A stretch of DNA of 64,000 nucleotides. It comes from Sphingobacteriales bacterium (GTDB lineage: Bacteria > Bacteroidota > Bacteroidia > Chitinophagales > CAIOSU01). Below the pieces are notes generated by a model that did no database searches, was not told where the DNA came from, and saw nothing but the letters and a program-made list of their open reading frames with translations. The stretch spans positions 1 to 64,000 of the forward strand of contig JAIXUD010000001.1 in assembly GCA_027483645.1 (NCBI GenBank), in the 5' to 3' direction. How positions within the stretch are numbered: position 1 is the stretch's first letter; every line of letters begins with the position of its first letter. Of the stretch, positions 25,106-32,607 are shown in pieces. Both the position numbers and the translations under genes were made by a program.

Positions 25106-25113
25106 TAAATATA
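25106..25113 (-). promoter_or_regulatory. -7-like box (TATATTTA) upstream of the export block
   Basis: TATATTTA on the minus strand ends 7 nt before the Wzm ATG, so a transcript from it would have almost no leader. No TTTG is found at the expected -33 position, so this is tentative. A small hairpin (CCTCCA at 25123-25128, TGGAGG at 25133-25138) lies just upstream and may end the preceding gene. Confidence 0.35.
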
Positions 25114-25156
25114 CAATTTATACCTCCACTTATGGAGGAGTTAGGCTAAGCGATAT

Positions 25157-25471
25157 TTACCACCCAAAAGCCCAACCTAGCCAGTTATACACCACCCTAA
25201 AAACCATAATGCCATTGAGCGCGAAGCCCATAAACGGAAACATAGGGTTGTGCCCAGGCTGGTAGAGCGCTTGTAAACCCATGAGCGCACCAATACCAAA
25301 GGGTATTACGCTAAGGTTGACGATCCACTTATAGGACGCTTCGAATGCTGCTGGGGTAGCTGTTTGGGTTGCAGCTAGCCATACTGCCAATATCCAAATG
25401 CCAAAGCTTGCGAAGAAGATAAGGTTGCTGTAGATGCCGAGCTTGTTATGAGGTTTTGGCCCGTTCCTCAT
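25157..25471 (-). CDS. Small integral membrane protein of unknown function
   Basis: A 104-residue protein with three likely membrane segments (about 15-34, 49-67 and 79-100). I do not recognise the family. Its ATG overlaps the TGA of the exonuclease/GIY-YIG gene (ATGA), so it is translated from the same message. The link to nuclease function is unclear and may be only positional. Confidence 0.65.
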   Translation of the reverse strand: MRNGPKPHNKLGIYSNLIFFASFGIWILAVWLAATQTATPAAFEASYKWIVNLSVIPFGIGALMGLQALYQPGHNPMFPFMGFALNGIMVFRVVYNWLGWAFGW

Positions 25472-26835
25472 AGCGGTATCAGTTTTTCCACGGGGTTGCG
25501 CTCGAGGTAGCCCTTGATGATGGTTTGCACGTTACGATTGTCGTTCTGTGGGCTGATGCAGCTTTTTAGGTGCTCTACCCCATCTCGAATCTTTATTTGT
25601 GGCACAAAGCCAAAGCCCACGTAGCGGCCCCCTTCAATAAATACCACCGAGCGCTCGTCGGTATAGCGGCCATGGTCAATTACTATAAAGTTGTCGTGCT
25701 CGTAGCGCACTAGGCGCAGGGCGGTGTTGATGCGTTGGTTGTAATTTTCGGGGGCTTCTAGGTTTAAGCAAGCCCCGTGGCACTGGTGTATGCCATGGTT
25801 AAAGCAAGGCCCACTGCCAGTTTGCAGGGCGGTCAGCTTCGGGCAAAGCTGAAACTCCTCCACCAATCGCTCCATAAAGGTCTTGCCCTCTTCACGAGTA
25901 GTGAAGGTGGTAAGCGGAGTGTGCTTGCCGTTTTTCTCTACCCGCAGGCGGATGTAACCATCCAGCTCTAGCGAGGCATATAGGCCAAACTCATAGTTGG
26001 CGCGCCGTTGCGCGGCATTGAAAACGGGTTGGTGCTTTTTTATTTGGGCGCTTTCAAGCAGCAGGGCTACCAGCTCGCTGCCGGTAAGCTCGTATTTAAT
26101 AGTGGCCACGGCATCGCGCATCACTACCGATTTCTGGGTAGTGAAGTTGGCCAAATGTGTAAGCACCCGGCTGCGGATGTTGTTGCTTTTGCCCACATAT
26201 ACCAAGTCGCCCTCTTTGTTGTAGAAGTAGTACACGCCACATTTCTCTGGCAGTTCATCCACCACACTGCGTAGCGGGTGTTGCTCCCATTCGCGCTTGA
26301 TGGGTGCGGCCTTGCTGCCCCGCAGCTTGCGGAATCCGTTGCCATCTTTTTCCAATAGCATTTCGAATAGCTTCACTGTTGCTGCGGCATCGCCGCCGGC
26401 GCGGTGGCGCATATTGAGCTCTATGCCCAGCTCTTTGGTAAGCTTGCCAAGGCTATAAGAGGCATGGCCGGGCAACAATTTGCGGCTAAGCTGTACGGTG
26501 CATAGGGTAGTTCTATCGTACTCAAAACCTAGGCTCTTAAACTCGTTGCGGATGAAGTGGTAGTCGAACTTGGCATTGTGCGCCACAAAGGTGCAGCCTT
26601 CTGTAAGCTCCACTATCTTCTTCGCCACTTGGTAAAACTTGGGCGCATTGGCCACCATATGGTCGTAGATGCCGGTAAGCTCAGAGATGTAATAGGGTAT
26701 TTTACACTCGGGATTGATGAGGGTATCATACTCTGCCACCACCTTTTCGCCATTGTGCACAAATATGGCTATCTCGGTTATCCGATCGTTGCGGCTATTG
26801 CCGCCCGTGGTTTCTATGTCGATGATGGCGAACAT
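25468..26835 (-). CDS. DnaQ-type exonuclease fused to a GIY-YIG nuclease (UvrC/Cho-like)
   Basis: A 455-residue two-nuclease protein. The N-terminal DEDDh exonuclease (1-165) has D6-x-E8 in I-D-I-E-T-T-G, an aspartate in H-N-A-K-F-D-Y-H-F, and H-R-A-G-G-D. A linker leads to a GIY-YIG domain from about residue 200, with C-G-V-Y-Y-F followed by V-Y-V-G-K-S-N-N and an arginine in R-S-R-V. This matches the Cho-like proteins that incise at DNA lesions; the exonuclease part could trim the product. The start at 26835 was chosen because the motif begins right after it. Confidence 0.88.
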   Translation of the reverse strand: MFAIIDIETTGGNSRNDRITEIAIFVHNGEKVVAEYDTLINPECKIPYYISELTGIYDHMVANAPKFYQVAKKIVELTEGCTFVAHNAKFDYHFIRNEFKSLGFEYDRTTLCTVQLSRKLLPGHASYSLGKLTKELGIELNMRHRAGGDAAATVKLFEMLLEKDGNGFRKLRGSKAAPIKREWEQHPLRSVVDELPEKCGVYYFYNKEGDLVYVGKSNNIRSRVLTHLANFTTQKSVVMRDAVATIKYELTGSELVALLLESAQIKKHQPVFNAAQRRANYEFGLYASLELDGYIRLRVEKNGKHTPLTTFTTREEGKTFMERLVEEFQLCPKLTALQTGSGPCFNHGIHQCHGACLNLEAPENYNQRINTALRLVRYEHDNFIVIDHGRYTDERSVVFIEGGRYVGFGFVPQIKIRDGVEHLKSCISPQNDNRNVQTIIKGYLERNPVEKLIPL

Positions 26836-26842
26836 TTCTTCT

Positions 26843-26870
26843 AGACACAAGATTTAAGACACAAGACTTG
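26843..26870. repeat. Heptamer tandem array, 4 copies (AGACACA-like)
   Basis: Units AGACACA, AGATTTA, AGACACA and AGACTTG are in register, just upstream of the exonuclease start (minus strand). Its word differs from those of the other arrays. Confidence 0.7.
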
Positions 26871-27022
26871 CTTCAAATTGTAATGTGCAAAATACGGATT
26901 TTGGGAGAGGAAGGAGAAATGCGGGGAGGAATAAAGTTATTTGCTATTCAAATTTGCTTTTCGGTATTGACTAGCACTAAGGTTCCTTTACAAGTGCATC
27001 GGCTGGAGGCTTTGTTCAAGGT

Positions 27023-27053
27023 TTTGTAGCAACATAACAGATGTGTATATTTG
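27023..27053 (+). promoter_or_regulatory. Promoter of the DUF433/PIN-like toxin-antitoxin pair
   Basis: TTTG at 27023-27026 and TATATTTG at 27046-27053 with a 19-nt spacer: a full consensus promoter. The antitoxin ATG is only 5 nt past the -7 box, so the transcript is expected to be leaderless or nearly so. Confidence 0.8.
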
Positions 27054-27058
27054 TAATT

Positions 27059-27283
27059 ATGCTGAAAGATATTGTAAATATTGACCCTGAGGTTTTGAGT
27101 GGTAGGCCCGTGTTCAAAGGCACTAGAGTGCCTATCAAAGCCTTATTCGACTATATGGAAAGCGGAAAAACACTTGATGCTTTCTTTAGTGATTTCCCAG
27201 CCGTAAAGCATTCGCAGGTTGTTAGCCTTTTAAATCTTGCACAGCAACTACTGATATCGTCCAATGATAAAGCTGCTGCTTGA
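27059..27283 (+). CDS. DUF433 antitoxin (VapB45-like)
   Basis: A 74-residue DUF433 protein with the family pattern I-x-x-x-P-E-V-x-x-G-R-P-V-F-K-G-T-R-V-P at the N-terminus and a helix-turn-helix-like C-terminal half. The ATG at 27059 is used because an upstream in-frame ATG at 27041 lies inside the promoter. It overlaps the toxin gene by 20 nt. DUF433 proteins act as antitoxins of PIN-like toxins (VapB45/VapC45 of M. tuberculosis is the named case) and probably repress their own promoter. Confidence 0.85.
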   Translation: MLKDIVNIDPEVLSGRPVFKGTRVPIKALFDYMESGKTLDAFFSDFPAVKHSQVVSLLNLAQQLLISSNDKAAA

Positions 27284-27587
27284 CGAATGTGTTCCTCAAG
27301 GAATTCGGGCTAGTTTAACCGAGTTTGATACCTATACTGTTACGTTTATGGGATGGAGTGGACTTAAGAATGGCAAATTGCTTGAAACCGCTATTCTCTA
27401 CGATTTCGAGGTTTTTCTTACTATTGACAAAAACCTACAGCATCAACAAAATATGCATAAACACAACATAACTATAGTGGTGTTTGATGTAGTAAGGTTA
27501 GAGCTAGAAAATATTTTAATACTGCTACCCAAGTTTAAACGAGTGGCTTCTACCTTGGAAAAACATCGTATTTACATCATAGATTAA
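27264..27587 (+). CDS. DUF5615 PIN-like toxin
   Basis: A 107-residue PIN-like protein of the DUF5615 family. It starts L-L-L-D-E, with the first acidic pair of the nuclease site, and has T-I-D-K-N-L near residue 53 for the second acidic position. It is predicted to cleave RNA and to be held in check by the DUF433 partner. The 20-nt overlap with the antitoxin gene is typical of toxin-antitoxin pairs. It is AT-rich compared with the flanking genes and was probably gained by transfer. Confidence 0.82.
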   Translation: MIKLLLDECVPQGIRASLTEFDTYTVTFMGWSGLKNGKLLETAILYDFEVFLTIDKNLQHQQNMHKHNITIVVFDVVRLELENILILLPKFKRVASTLEKHRIYIID

Positions 27588-27590
27588 ATA

Positions 27591-28076
27591 CTATTCCATC
27601 CGCCCCACAGTCCCCGTAGTGCTATGCCCATCTAATAATGGCACTATCTCCACCTTGCCGCCGTGCTGGGTTACCCAATCATAGCCTACGATGGTTTCGG
27701 GTACATAGTCGCCGCCCTTTACGAGTACATCGGGGGTGAGGGTTTTTATCAATTCCAGGGGAGTGTCTTCATCAAACAATACTACGGCATCTACCAACAA
27801 CAGCGCGGCCAGTACTTCGGCGCGGGTGGTTTCGTCTTGTATCGGTCGGGTTGGGCCTTTTAGGCGCTGTACGCTGGCATCGTTATTTAGGCCAATTACC
27901 AGTACATCGCCCAACTCTCGGGCAGCGCTTAGGGTGTGCAGGTGCCCGCGATGCAGCAAATCGAAACATCCGTTGGTAAATACAATGCGCTTACCCTTAA
28001 ACCGCCATATGGCCGCTTTGTGCTGCAATGCTTCGAGAGAAACAATTTTAGCTTTTAGTACTGTTGGGTTGAACAT
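27591..28076 (-). CDS. rfaE2: D-glycero-beta-D-manno-heptose 1-phosphate adenylyltransferase
   Basis: A 161-residue nucleotidyltransferase with T-N-G-C-F-D-L-L-H-R-G-H near residue 34, the family HxGH signature, and V-K-G-G-D-Y towards the end. It matches the stand-alone second domain of HldE/RfaE, which makes ADP-heptose for the LPS core. The kinase domain is not nearby. The ATG at 28076 overlaps the 3' end of the flippase-like gene by 29 nt. Confidence 0.9.
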   Translation of the reverse strand: MFNPTVLKAKIVSLEALQHKAAIWRFKGKRIVFTNGCFDLLHRGHLHTLSAARELGDVLVIGLNNDASVQRLKGPTRPIQDETTRAEVLAALLLVDAVVLFDEDTPLELIKTLTPDVLVKGGDYVPETIVGYDWVTQHGGKVEIVPLLDGHSTTGTVGRME

Positions 28077-29097
28077 CGCTTTTGCCGGTAGTGCGGTTAA
28101 GTATAGGCAGCAAGATAAATGAAAGTGACCCAAATACCACTATCGAAATGGTTTGTGTGCCCCATACCAACATACCGAAAGAGGAGCCAAACGCTTTGTC
28201 AACGCCATATAGCATAAGGGCTCCCGCTACAAAAACAGGGTATAAACCAATGCCTCCCGGAGAAATAATCATGGCTACCGAGCCGATTACAAAGGCTGTG
28301 ATGACTGCGCCGAAAGACAACTCTGAGGTCTCTGGAATGCTGTAGATGCATACATACATCATCATGTAGTAGCAAATCCAGATAAAAATGGAGTGAAACA
28401 CCATCCAGCCAATCTTATCGACATGCCTCACCGATTTTACCCCATCGAGCATACCTTTAGCCGCATCGCGCACTTTGTGATAAAAACGCAGCTTCATAAT
28501 AGCTTTACGGAAAGCCAAAAAAGTAAGGGTTAAGGTAGCAGCACCAATGCCTAGGGTAATAAGTATGAAGTTGCGGGCAAAAAAGCTTTTCTGTTCTACT
28601 ACCGCAGTAGCATTAACTTCTTGAAACCCATTATTGAAGTATTCGAGGATTTTATCGAACTCCATAACAAAACCGAGTAGTAGTATAAGCGCTAGCGCTA
28701 TCAAGTCCAATATCCTTTCAGTAATCACCGTACCTATAAGGTGTTGCATGGGTACTTTTTCGTACCGGGTGAGCACTGCACAGCGTGTCACTTCCCCCAA
28801 CCTAGGAAACAACAGGTTGGCGAAATACGAAATCATTACGGCAAAAAGGGTATTTAAAAAACCTGGGCGAAAGCCCAGCGGCTTAATAAGCATTTGCCAG
28901 CGAATGGCACGGCTTACCTGAGCAAAACTGCCGATAACCAGCGAAAGGCCCAACCAAAAATAGTTGGCATTTTTCATGGAGTTGATAGCATTTTCCCTAT
29001 CCTTCGGCTCCATATTTACGTAAAAGTAGTATACGGCACCTATCCCTATGGCTAAAAATACACTAAACTTTAAGCCTTGGATGATTTTGTCTTTCAA
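28048..29097 (-). CDS. Lysylphosphatidylglycerol synthase-type membrane protein (flippase-like, UPF0104)
   Basis: A 349-residue membrane protein with about eight hydrophobic segments. Family phrases include R-A-I-R-W near residue 65 and the F-P-R-L-G-E motif near 95, and S-P-G-G-I-G-L-Y-P near 280. It belongs to the LPG_synthase_TM/YbhN group, whose members flip or handle lipids. It lacks the soluble aminoacyl-transferase domain of MprF. It lies between panD and rfaE2 in one minus-strand run (panC, panD, this gene, rfaE2). Confidence 0.85.
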   Translation of the reverse strand: MKDKIIQGLKFSVFLAIGIGAVYYFYVNMEPKDRENAINSMKNANYFWLGLSLVIGSFAQVSRAIRWQMLIKPLGFRPGFLNTLFAVMISYFANLLFPRLGEVTRCAVLTRYEKVPMQHLIGTVITERILDLIALALILLLGFVMEFDKILEYFNNGFQEVNATAVVEQKSFFARNFILITLGIGAATLTLTFLAFRKAIMKLRFYHKVRDAAKGMLDGVKSVRHVDKIGWMVFHSIFIWICYYMMMYVCIYSIPETSELSFGAVITAFVIGSVAMIISPGGIGLYPVFVAGALMLYGVDKAFGSSFGMLVWGTQTISIVVFGSLSFILLPILNRTTGKSDVQPNSTKS

Positions 29098-29113
29098 AAC
29101 AAAAAGAAGGGGG

Positions 29114-29455
29114 TTAGATGCGGTTATCTACGGGGAAAATAGTGATAGGCTTGTGCTTTTTAGCCTCTTCAAATGGAAGTGTGCAGTAGGTAATAATGAT
29201 AATCAAATCATTCACTTGTACCCTGCGGGCTGCGGGGCCATTGAGGCAGATAACGCCACTGGCGCGCTCACCTTTAATGATGTAGGTCTCGAAACGCTCA
29301 CCATTGTTCACGTTTACAATCTGCACCTTCTCAAACTCGATCATATTGGCAGCATCCATCAAATCTTCATCGATGGTAATGCTGCCTACGTAATCCAACT
29401 CGGCTTGGGTAACGCGTACCCGGTGTATTTTCGATTTCAGTACCTGAATCTGCAT
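29114..29455 (-). CDS. panD: Aspartate 1-decarboxylase
   Basis: A 113-residue PanD proenzyme. The self-cleavage site G24-S25 (in Y-V-G-S-I-T-I-D) produces the pyruvoyl group. R-V-T-x-A-E-L-x-Y precedes it, and G-E-R-x-x-T/Y and the N-G-x-A-A-R segment follow, as in the family. It makes beta-alanine for pantothenate. It follows panC by 12 nt in the same direction, forming a panC-panD unit. Confidence 0.95.
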   Translation of the reverse strand: MQIQVLKSKIHRVRVTQAELDYVGSITIDEDLMDAANMIEFEKVQIVNVNNGERFETYIIKGERASGVICLNGPAARRVQVNDLIIIITYCTLPFEEAKKHKPITIFPVDNRI

Positions 29456-29467
29456 GGCGCTGCAAAA

Positions 29468-30319
29468 TTAGGGTTTTAGTATGATATTGTCCAACAAATG
29501 CACCCCGCCAACACGCGCAGCCAATAATGCGGCCACTTCGGGGGCTTCTGCTAGGTCGGTTACGGGCACCAAAGTGTGCCCGTTCACGGTTTCGAGATAC
29601 ACAACATCAATGAGCGGATGCGAGTTCAGATGCGCCAGTGCAACGGCCTTGGCCTCGGCGAGCGGTTTGCTGCCCACATCTTCCTTCAATTGATAGAGGG
29701 CTTTGCTCAATTCGGTAGCTACTTCGCGGTGCTCCCCATGCAGGCGCACGTTGCGGCTACTCATGGCCAACCCATCAGCCTCGCGCACTATGGGGCACGA
29801 AACCAGTTCAGTAGGTATGTTATGGTCCTTAATCAACTTGCGCACCACCTGCAATTGTTGGAAGTCCTTTTGACCCATAAATAGCTGGTTCGGCTGCACG
29901 GCATCTAGCAATTTACCCACTATCAGCGCTACACCTTTAAAGTGGCCAGGCCTTGCGGCGGCTTCCAAAACCGTGTCTAAGTAGCCAAGGTCGTAGTCGG
30001 TATGTTTGCTAGCCTCGTTTGGGTACATCTCCACTACCGATGGTAGGAAGAGTACATCCACGCCCGAGGCCTCAAGTTTTTCCATATCCGCTTCAAGGGT
30101 TACTGGGTATTTGGCCAAGTCGCTGGCATCTGTAAACTGGGTAGGGTTAACAAAAATACTTACCACCACTACATCGCAGCTCTGCTTAGCGCGGGCAACT
30201 AGGGCTAGGTGACCTGCGTGCAAAGCACCCATGGTAGGCACAAACCCAATGGATTTACCAGCCGCCTTCTCGTGGGCGATGTATTGCTGTGTTTCGGCAA
30301 TGGTTTTAATTACAATCAA
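29468..30319 (-). CDS. panC: Pantothenate synthetase
   Basis: A 283-residue PanC, joining pantoate and beta-alanine with ATP. The P-T-M-G-A-L-H-A-G-H-L motif (about 28-38) is the HIGH-like ATP site, F-M-G-Q-K-D-F-Q-Q lies near 145, and A-M-S-S-R-N near 185 is the KMSKS-like loop. It is the first gene of the run panC-panD-flippase-like-rfaE2 and is divergent from the starch-synthase-like gene at 30509. Confidence 0.96.
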   Translation of the reverse strand: MIVIKTIAETQQYIAHEKAAGKSIGFVPTMGALHAGHLALVARAKQSCDVVVVSIFVNPTQFTDASDLAKYPVTLEADMEKLEASGVDVLFLPSVVEMYPNEASKHTDYDLGYLDTVLEAAARPGHFKGVALIVGKLLDAVQPNQLFMGQKDFQQLQVVRKLIKDHNIPTELVSCPIVREADGLAMSSRNVRLHGEHREVATELSKALYQLKEDVGSKPLAEAKAVALAHLNSHPLIDVVYLETVNGHTLVPVTDLAEAPEVAALLAARVGGVHLLDNIILKP

Positions 30320-30440
30320 GAGGATAACGCTTTATGTTACAGGGGTTAATATGCCATTTGAAAGTACAAATAATACTTCAAGCCAGCTTCAAATGCCCCT
30401 TATCATGGTTTTGAATATCAATAATTTGGGTAAATTTTTG

Positions 30441-30448
30441 TATCTTTG
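30441..30448 (+). promoter_or_regulatory. -7 promoter element (TATCTTTG) for the 30509-34446 genes
   Basis: TATCTTTG matches TAnnTTTG and lies 60 nt before the first start codon. TTTG-like sequences upstream are at 12 or 27 nt spacing, so the -33 part is not clear. Confidence 0.5.
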
Positions 30449-30508
30449 CGGTTCAAAAGTAGGCATCTTGCCTGAAATTAATTTCGTCTCACTAAGTTTT
30501 TAGGGATC

Positions 30509-31306
30509 ATGGAAAAAAAGAGAGTGCTTATTGTTACACAGGAAATGGAGCCTTACCTGATCCAAACTGAGGTTGCTAAAGTGGTGGGTAGCTACCCACA
30601 ATATGTGCAGGAGCATGGCTTGGAGATAAGGGTCCTTATGCCTAGGTTTGGTAGCATCAATGAGCGTAGGCATCGCCTGCACGAGGTTGTGCGCCTTTCT
30701 GGTATCAATATAAGCGTGGCTGATGAGGATTACCCATTATTGATAAAAGTAGCTTCTTTGCCTGGTGCCCGCATGCAGGTGTATTTTTTGGATAACGAGG
30801 ATTTCTTTAAACGCAAATCAGTATTCAGCGACGAAACCGAAGGGTTTTACCAAGACAATACCGAACGAATGATTTTCTTCTGCAAAGGAGTGATAGAAAC
30901 GGTTCGCAAGTTTGGCTGGCCGCCGCATATCATCCATTGCCACGGTTGGATGACCAGTTTGATACCGTACTACCTGAAAAATAATTACAAGAACGACCCC
31001 GTGTTCCAAAATACGAAGGTGGTTTATTCCGTTTACGAGAACAGTTTTGAGGAAACCTTGCCAGAAGCCTTTTCAAAAAAAGCATCGGGCGGCGTAAACT
31101 TCGAGCTGTTTGAGAAAGGTGACAACACTAGCTTGAGCCTTGGTGGCGTATCGTTTGCCGATGCTGTTATTAAAGCAAGTGCCGTAGTGCCGGCTGCTGT
31201 ACAAGACCTGATTAACCAAAATGGCAAGCCCGTGCTGGACTACCAAGAGGAGGAACAGATACCTGCCGCCTACGATTCTTTCTATAAAATGCTATTGAAC
31301 GAATAA
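30509..31306 (+). CDS. Short starch/glycogen synthase-like protein (N-terminal GT5 half only)
   Basis: A 265-residue protein with the N-terminal half of GT5 glycogen synthases (V-x-I-V-T-Q-E-M-E-P, then P-H-I-I-H-C-H-G-W-M-T-S near 150). It lacks the C-terminal nucleotide-sugar-binding Rossmann domain, and the usual K-x-G-G-L substrate loop reads I-Q-T-E-V-A. It ends cleanly, so this looks like a stable short family rather than a truncated gene. Similar short proteins occur next to panC, DUF4270 and glmS in this phylum as I recall. It may not be a transferase at all. Confidence 0.75.
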   Translation: MEKKRVLIVTQEMEPYLIQTEVAKVVGSYPQYVQEHGLEIRVLMPRFGSINERRHRLHEVVRLSGINISVADEDYPLLIKVASLPGARMQVYFLDNEDFFKRKSVFSDETEGFYQDNTERMIFFCKGVIETVRKFGWPPHIIHCHGWMTSLIPYYLKNNYKNDPVFQNTKVVYSVYENSFEETLPEAFSKKASGGVNFELFEKGDNTSLSLGGVSFADAVIKASAVVPAAVQDLINQNGKPVLDYQEEEQIPAAYDSFYKMLLNE

Positions 31307-31326
31307 TTTACTCCTATTTGCGACGG

Positions 31327-32604
31327 ATGACTGCCTACGTTAAAACCCTTGCCCTTTTTTCATTAGGGCTTATTCTTTTTTGTGCTTGTGAAAAACCGAC
31401 TTTGGGAGATGAGGGCCTATTGCCTGACGACCAACTTGGCTTAAGCTTTACCGATACACTTACCGTGTATGCGGAAGTGGTGAGAGACGATTCCGTAAGG
31501 GCTGATGAGCTGGCTACCAATATATGGGGCGCTATGGATGACCCTATTTTTGGCAAAAGCTATGGTGGCATATTCTTCCAGTTTTCAACCGATAGGAGCA
31601 ATATCGATTTTGGTGATAACCTCACCCTCGACTCGGTAGTGCTTACCTTATTGTACAACGATTCTATCGGTTATGGCAACCTAGCTACCCCGCAAAAGCT
31701 GGAGATATACCGTGTAACCGAGCAGTTTTTTAAAGACACCTCTTACTACCAGTTCAACAGGTTTCAGACTGCGGCTACCCCTTTGGCTACTATCAACAAC
31801 TTTGTGCCCAGCACCGATAGCTTGGTGATAAACGACAGCGTAAAGTATAAGGCGGGCCTACGCGTGAGGTTGGATGATGCCTTGGGTAATGACATTTTAG
31901 CCAACTCTGGCCTGAACAACCTTGCCAGCGATGCTGCTTTTAAAGCATTCTTCAATGGCCTATACTTGGCACCCGATACTACCGTGCCAGGTACAAGCTT
32001 GGTGTATTTCAACCTATTTAATGCTAATAGCAAGCTTACCGTTTACTACAACAACGGATTGAGCTTCGACTTTTTGATTAATACCAACTCGGGCTCGGTT
32101 AACTATTTCCGCCAAAAGCATGATGGTACTGCCGTGCAAACTGCTATTGACGAAGCAGGTAACAATAACCAAACTTTGTATATACAGCCTATGGGCGGCA
32201 CCAGTGTAAGGATTTTGGTGCCACATATAGATAGCTTGAAGGGCATCTCCATCAATAAAGCGGAACTGGTTTTTACAGCTATTAACAGCGATACCGCTAC
32301 CTTCAGTGCCCCTCGACAGCTAATCTTCACCCAGCTACTAGAAAGCGGCATAGAAGATTTTATCCCAGAGCTAGACTTCGGTATTGATTTTGCCGGTGGC
32401 GCTTGGAAGCAAGAAAACGGGCTTAATGTGTATAAACTGAATATACCGAACTACCTGCAACAAGTAATGAATACCGGAGAGCAGTTTGGGTTGAATTTAT
32501 TACCTTTCCCGACGGCTACACAAGCTAACCGTGTAGTATTGGGTGGGGGCAACAATACCCAACACCCATTGAAACTTAGATTAACCTACACGAAAATAGA
32601 TTAA
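31327..32604 (+). CDS. DUF4270 outer-surface lipoprotein
   Basis: A 425-residue lipoprotein. A signal peptide ends in the lipobox L-F-C-A-C (cysteine about residue 22), starting from the ATG at 31327; a TTG 9 nt upstream was not used. The family pattern D-D-P-I-F-G-K-(S/T) lies near residue 75. The rest is beta-rich. DUF4270 proteins are specific to Bacteroidota and their function is unknown. The gene lies 20 nt after the GT5-like gene and 3 nt before glmS, so the three are probably one operon. Confidence 0.88.
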   Translation: MTAYVKTLALFSLGLILFCACEKPTLGDEGLLPDDQLGLSFTDTLTVYAEVVRDDSVRADELATNIWGAMDDPIFGKSYGGIFFQFSTDRSNIDFGDNLTLDSVVLTLLYNDSIGYGNLATPQKLEIYRVTEQFFKDTSYYQFNRFQTAATPLATINNFVPSTDSLVINDSVKYKAGLRVRLDDALGNDILANSGLNNLASDAAFKAFFNGLYLAPDTTVPGTSLVYFNLFNANSKLTVYYNNGLSFDFLINTNSGSVNYFRQKHDGTAVQTAIDEAGNNNQTLYIQPMGGTSVRILVPHIDSLKGISINKAELVFTAINSDTATFSAPRQLIFTQLLESGIEDFIPELDFGIDFAGGAWKQENGLNVYKLNIPNYLQQVMNTGEQFGLNLLPFPTATQANRVVLGGGNNTQHPLKLRLTYTKID

Positions 32605-32607
32605 GCT

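Noticed and set aside
30320-30508. Riboswitch or leader structure between panC and the GT5-like gene
   Set aside because: Only a -7 promoter element was seen; no conserved aptamer-like stems could be recognised by eye.
30509-31326. Frameshifted full-length glycogen synthase
   Set aside because: No GT5 C-terminal domain is found in any frame before the DUF4270 start, so this is not a frameshift break.
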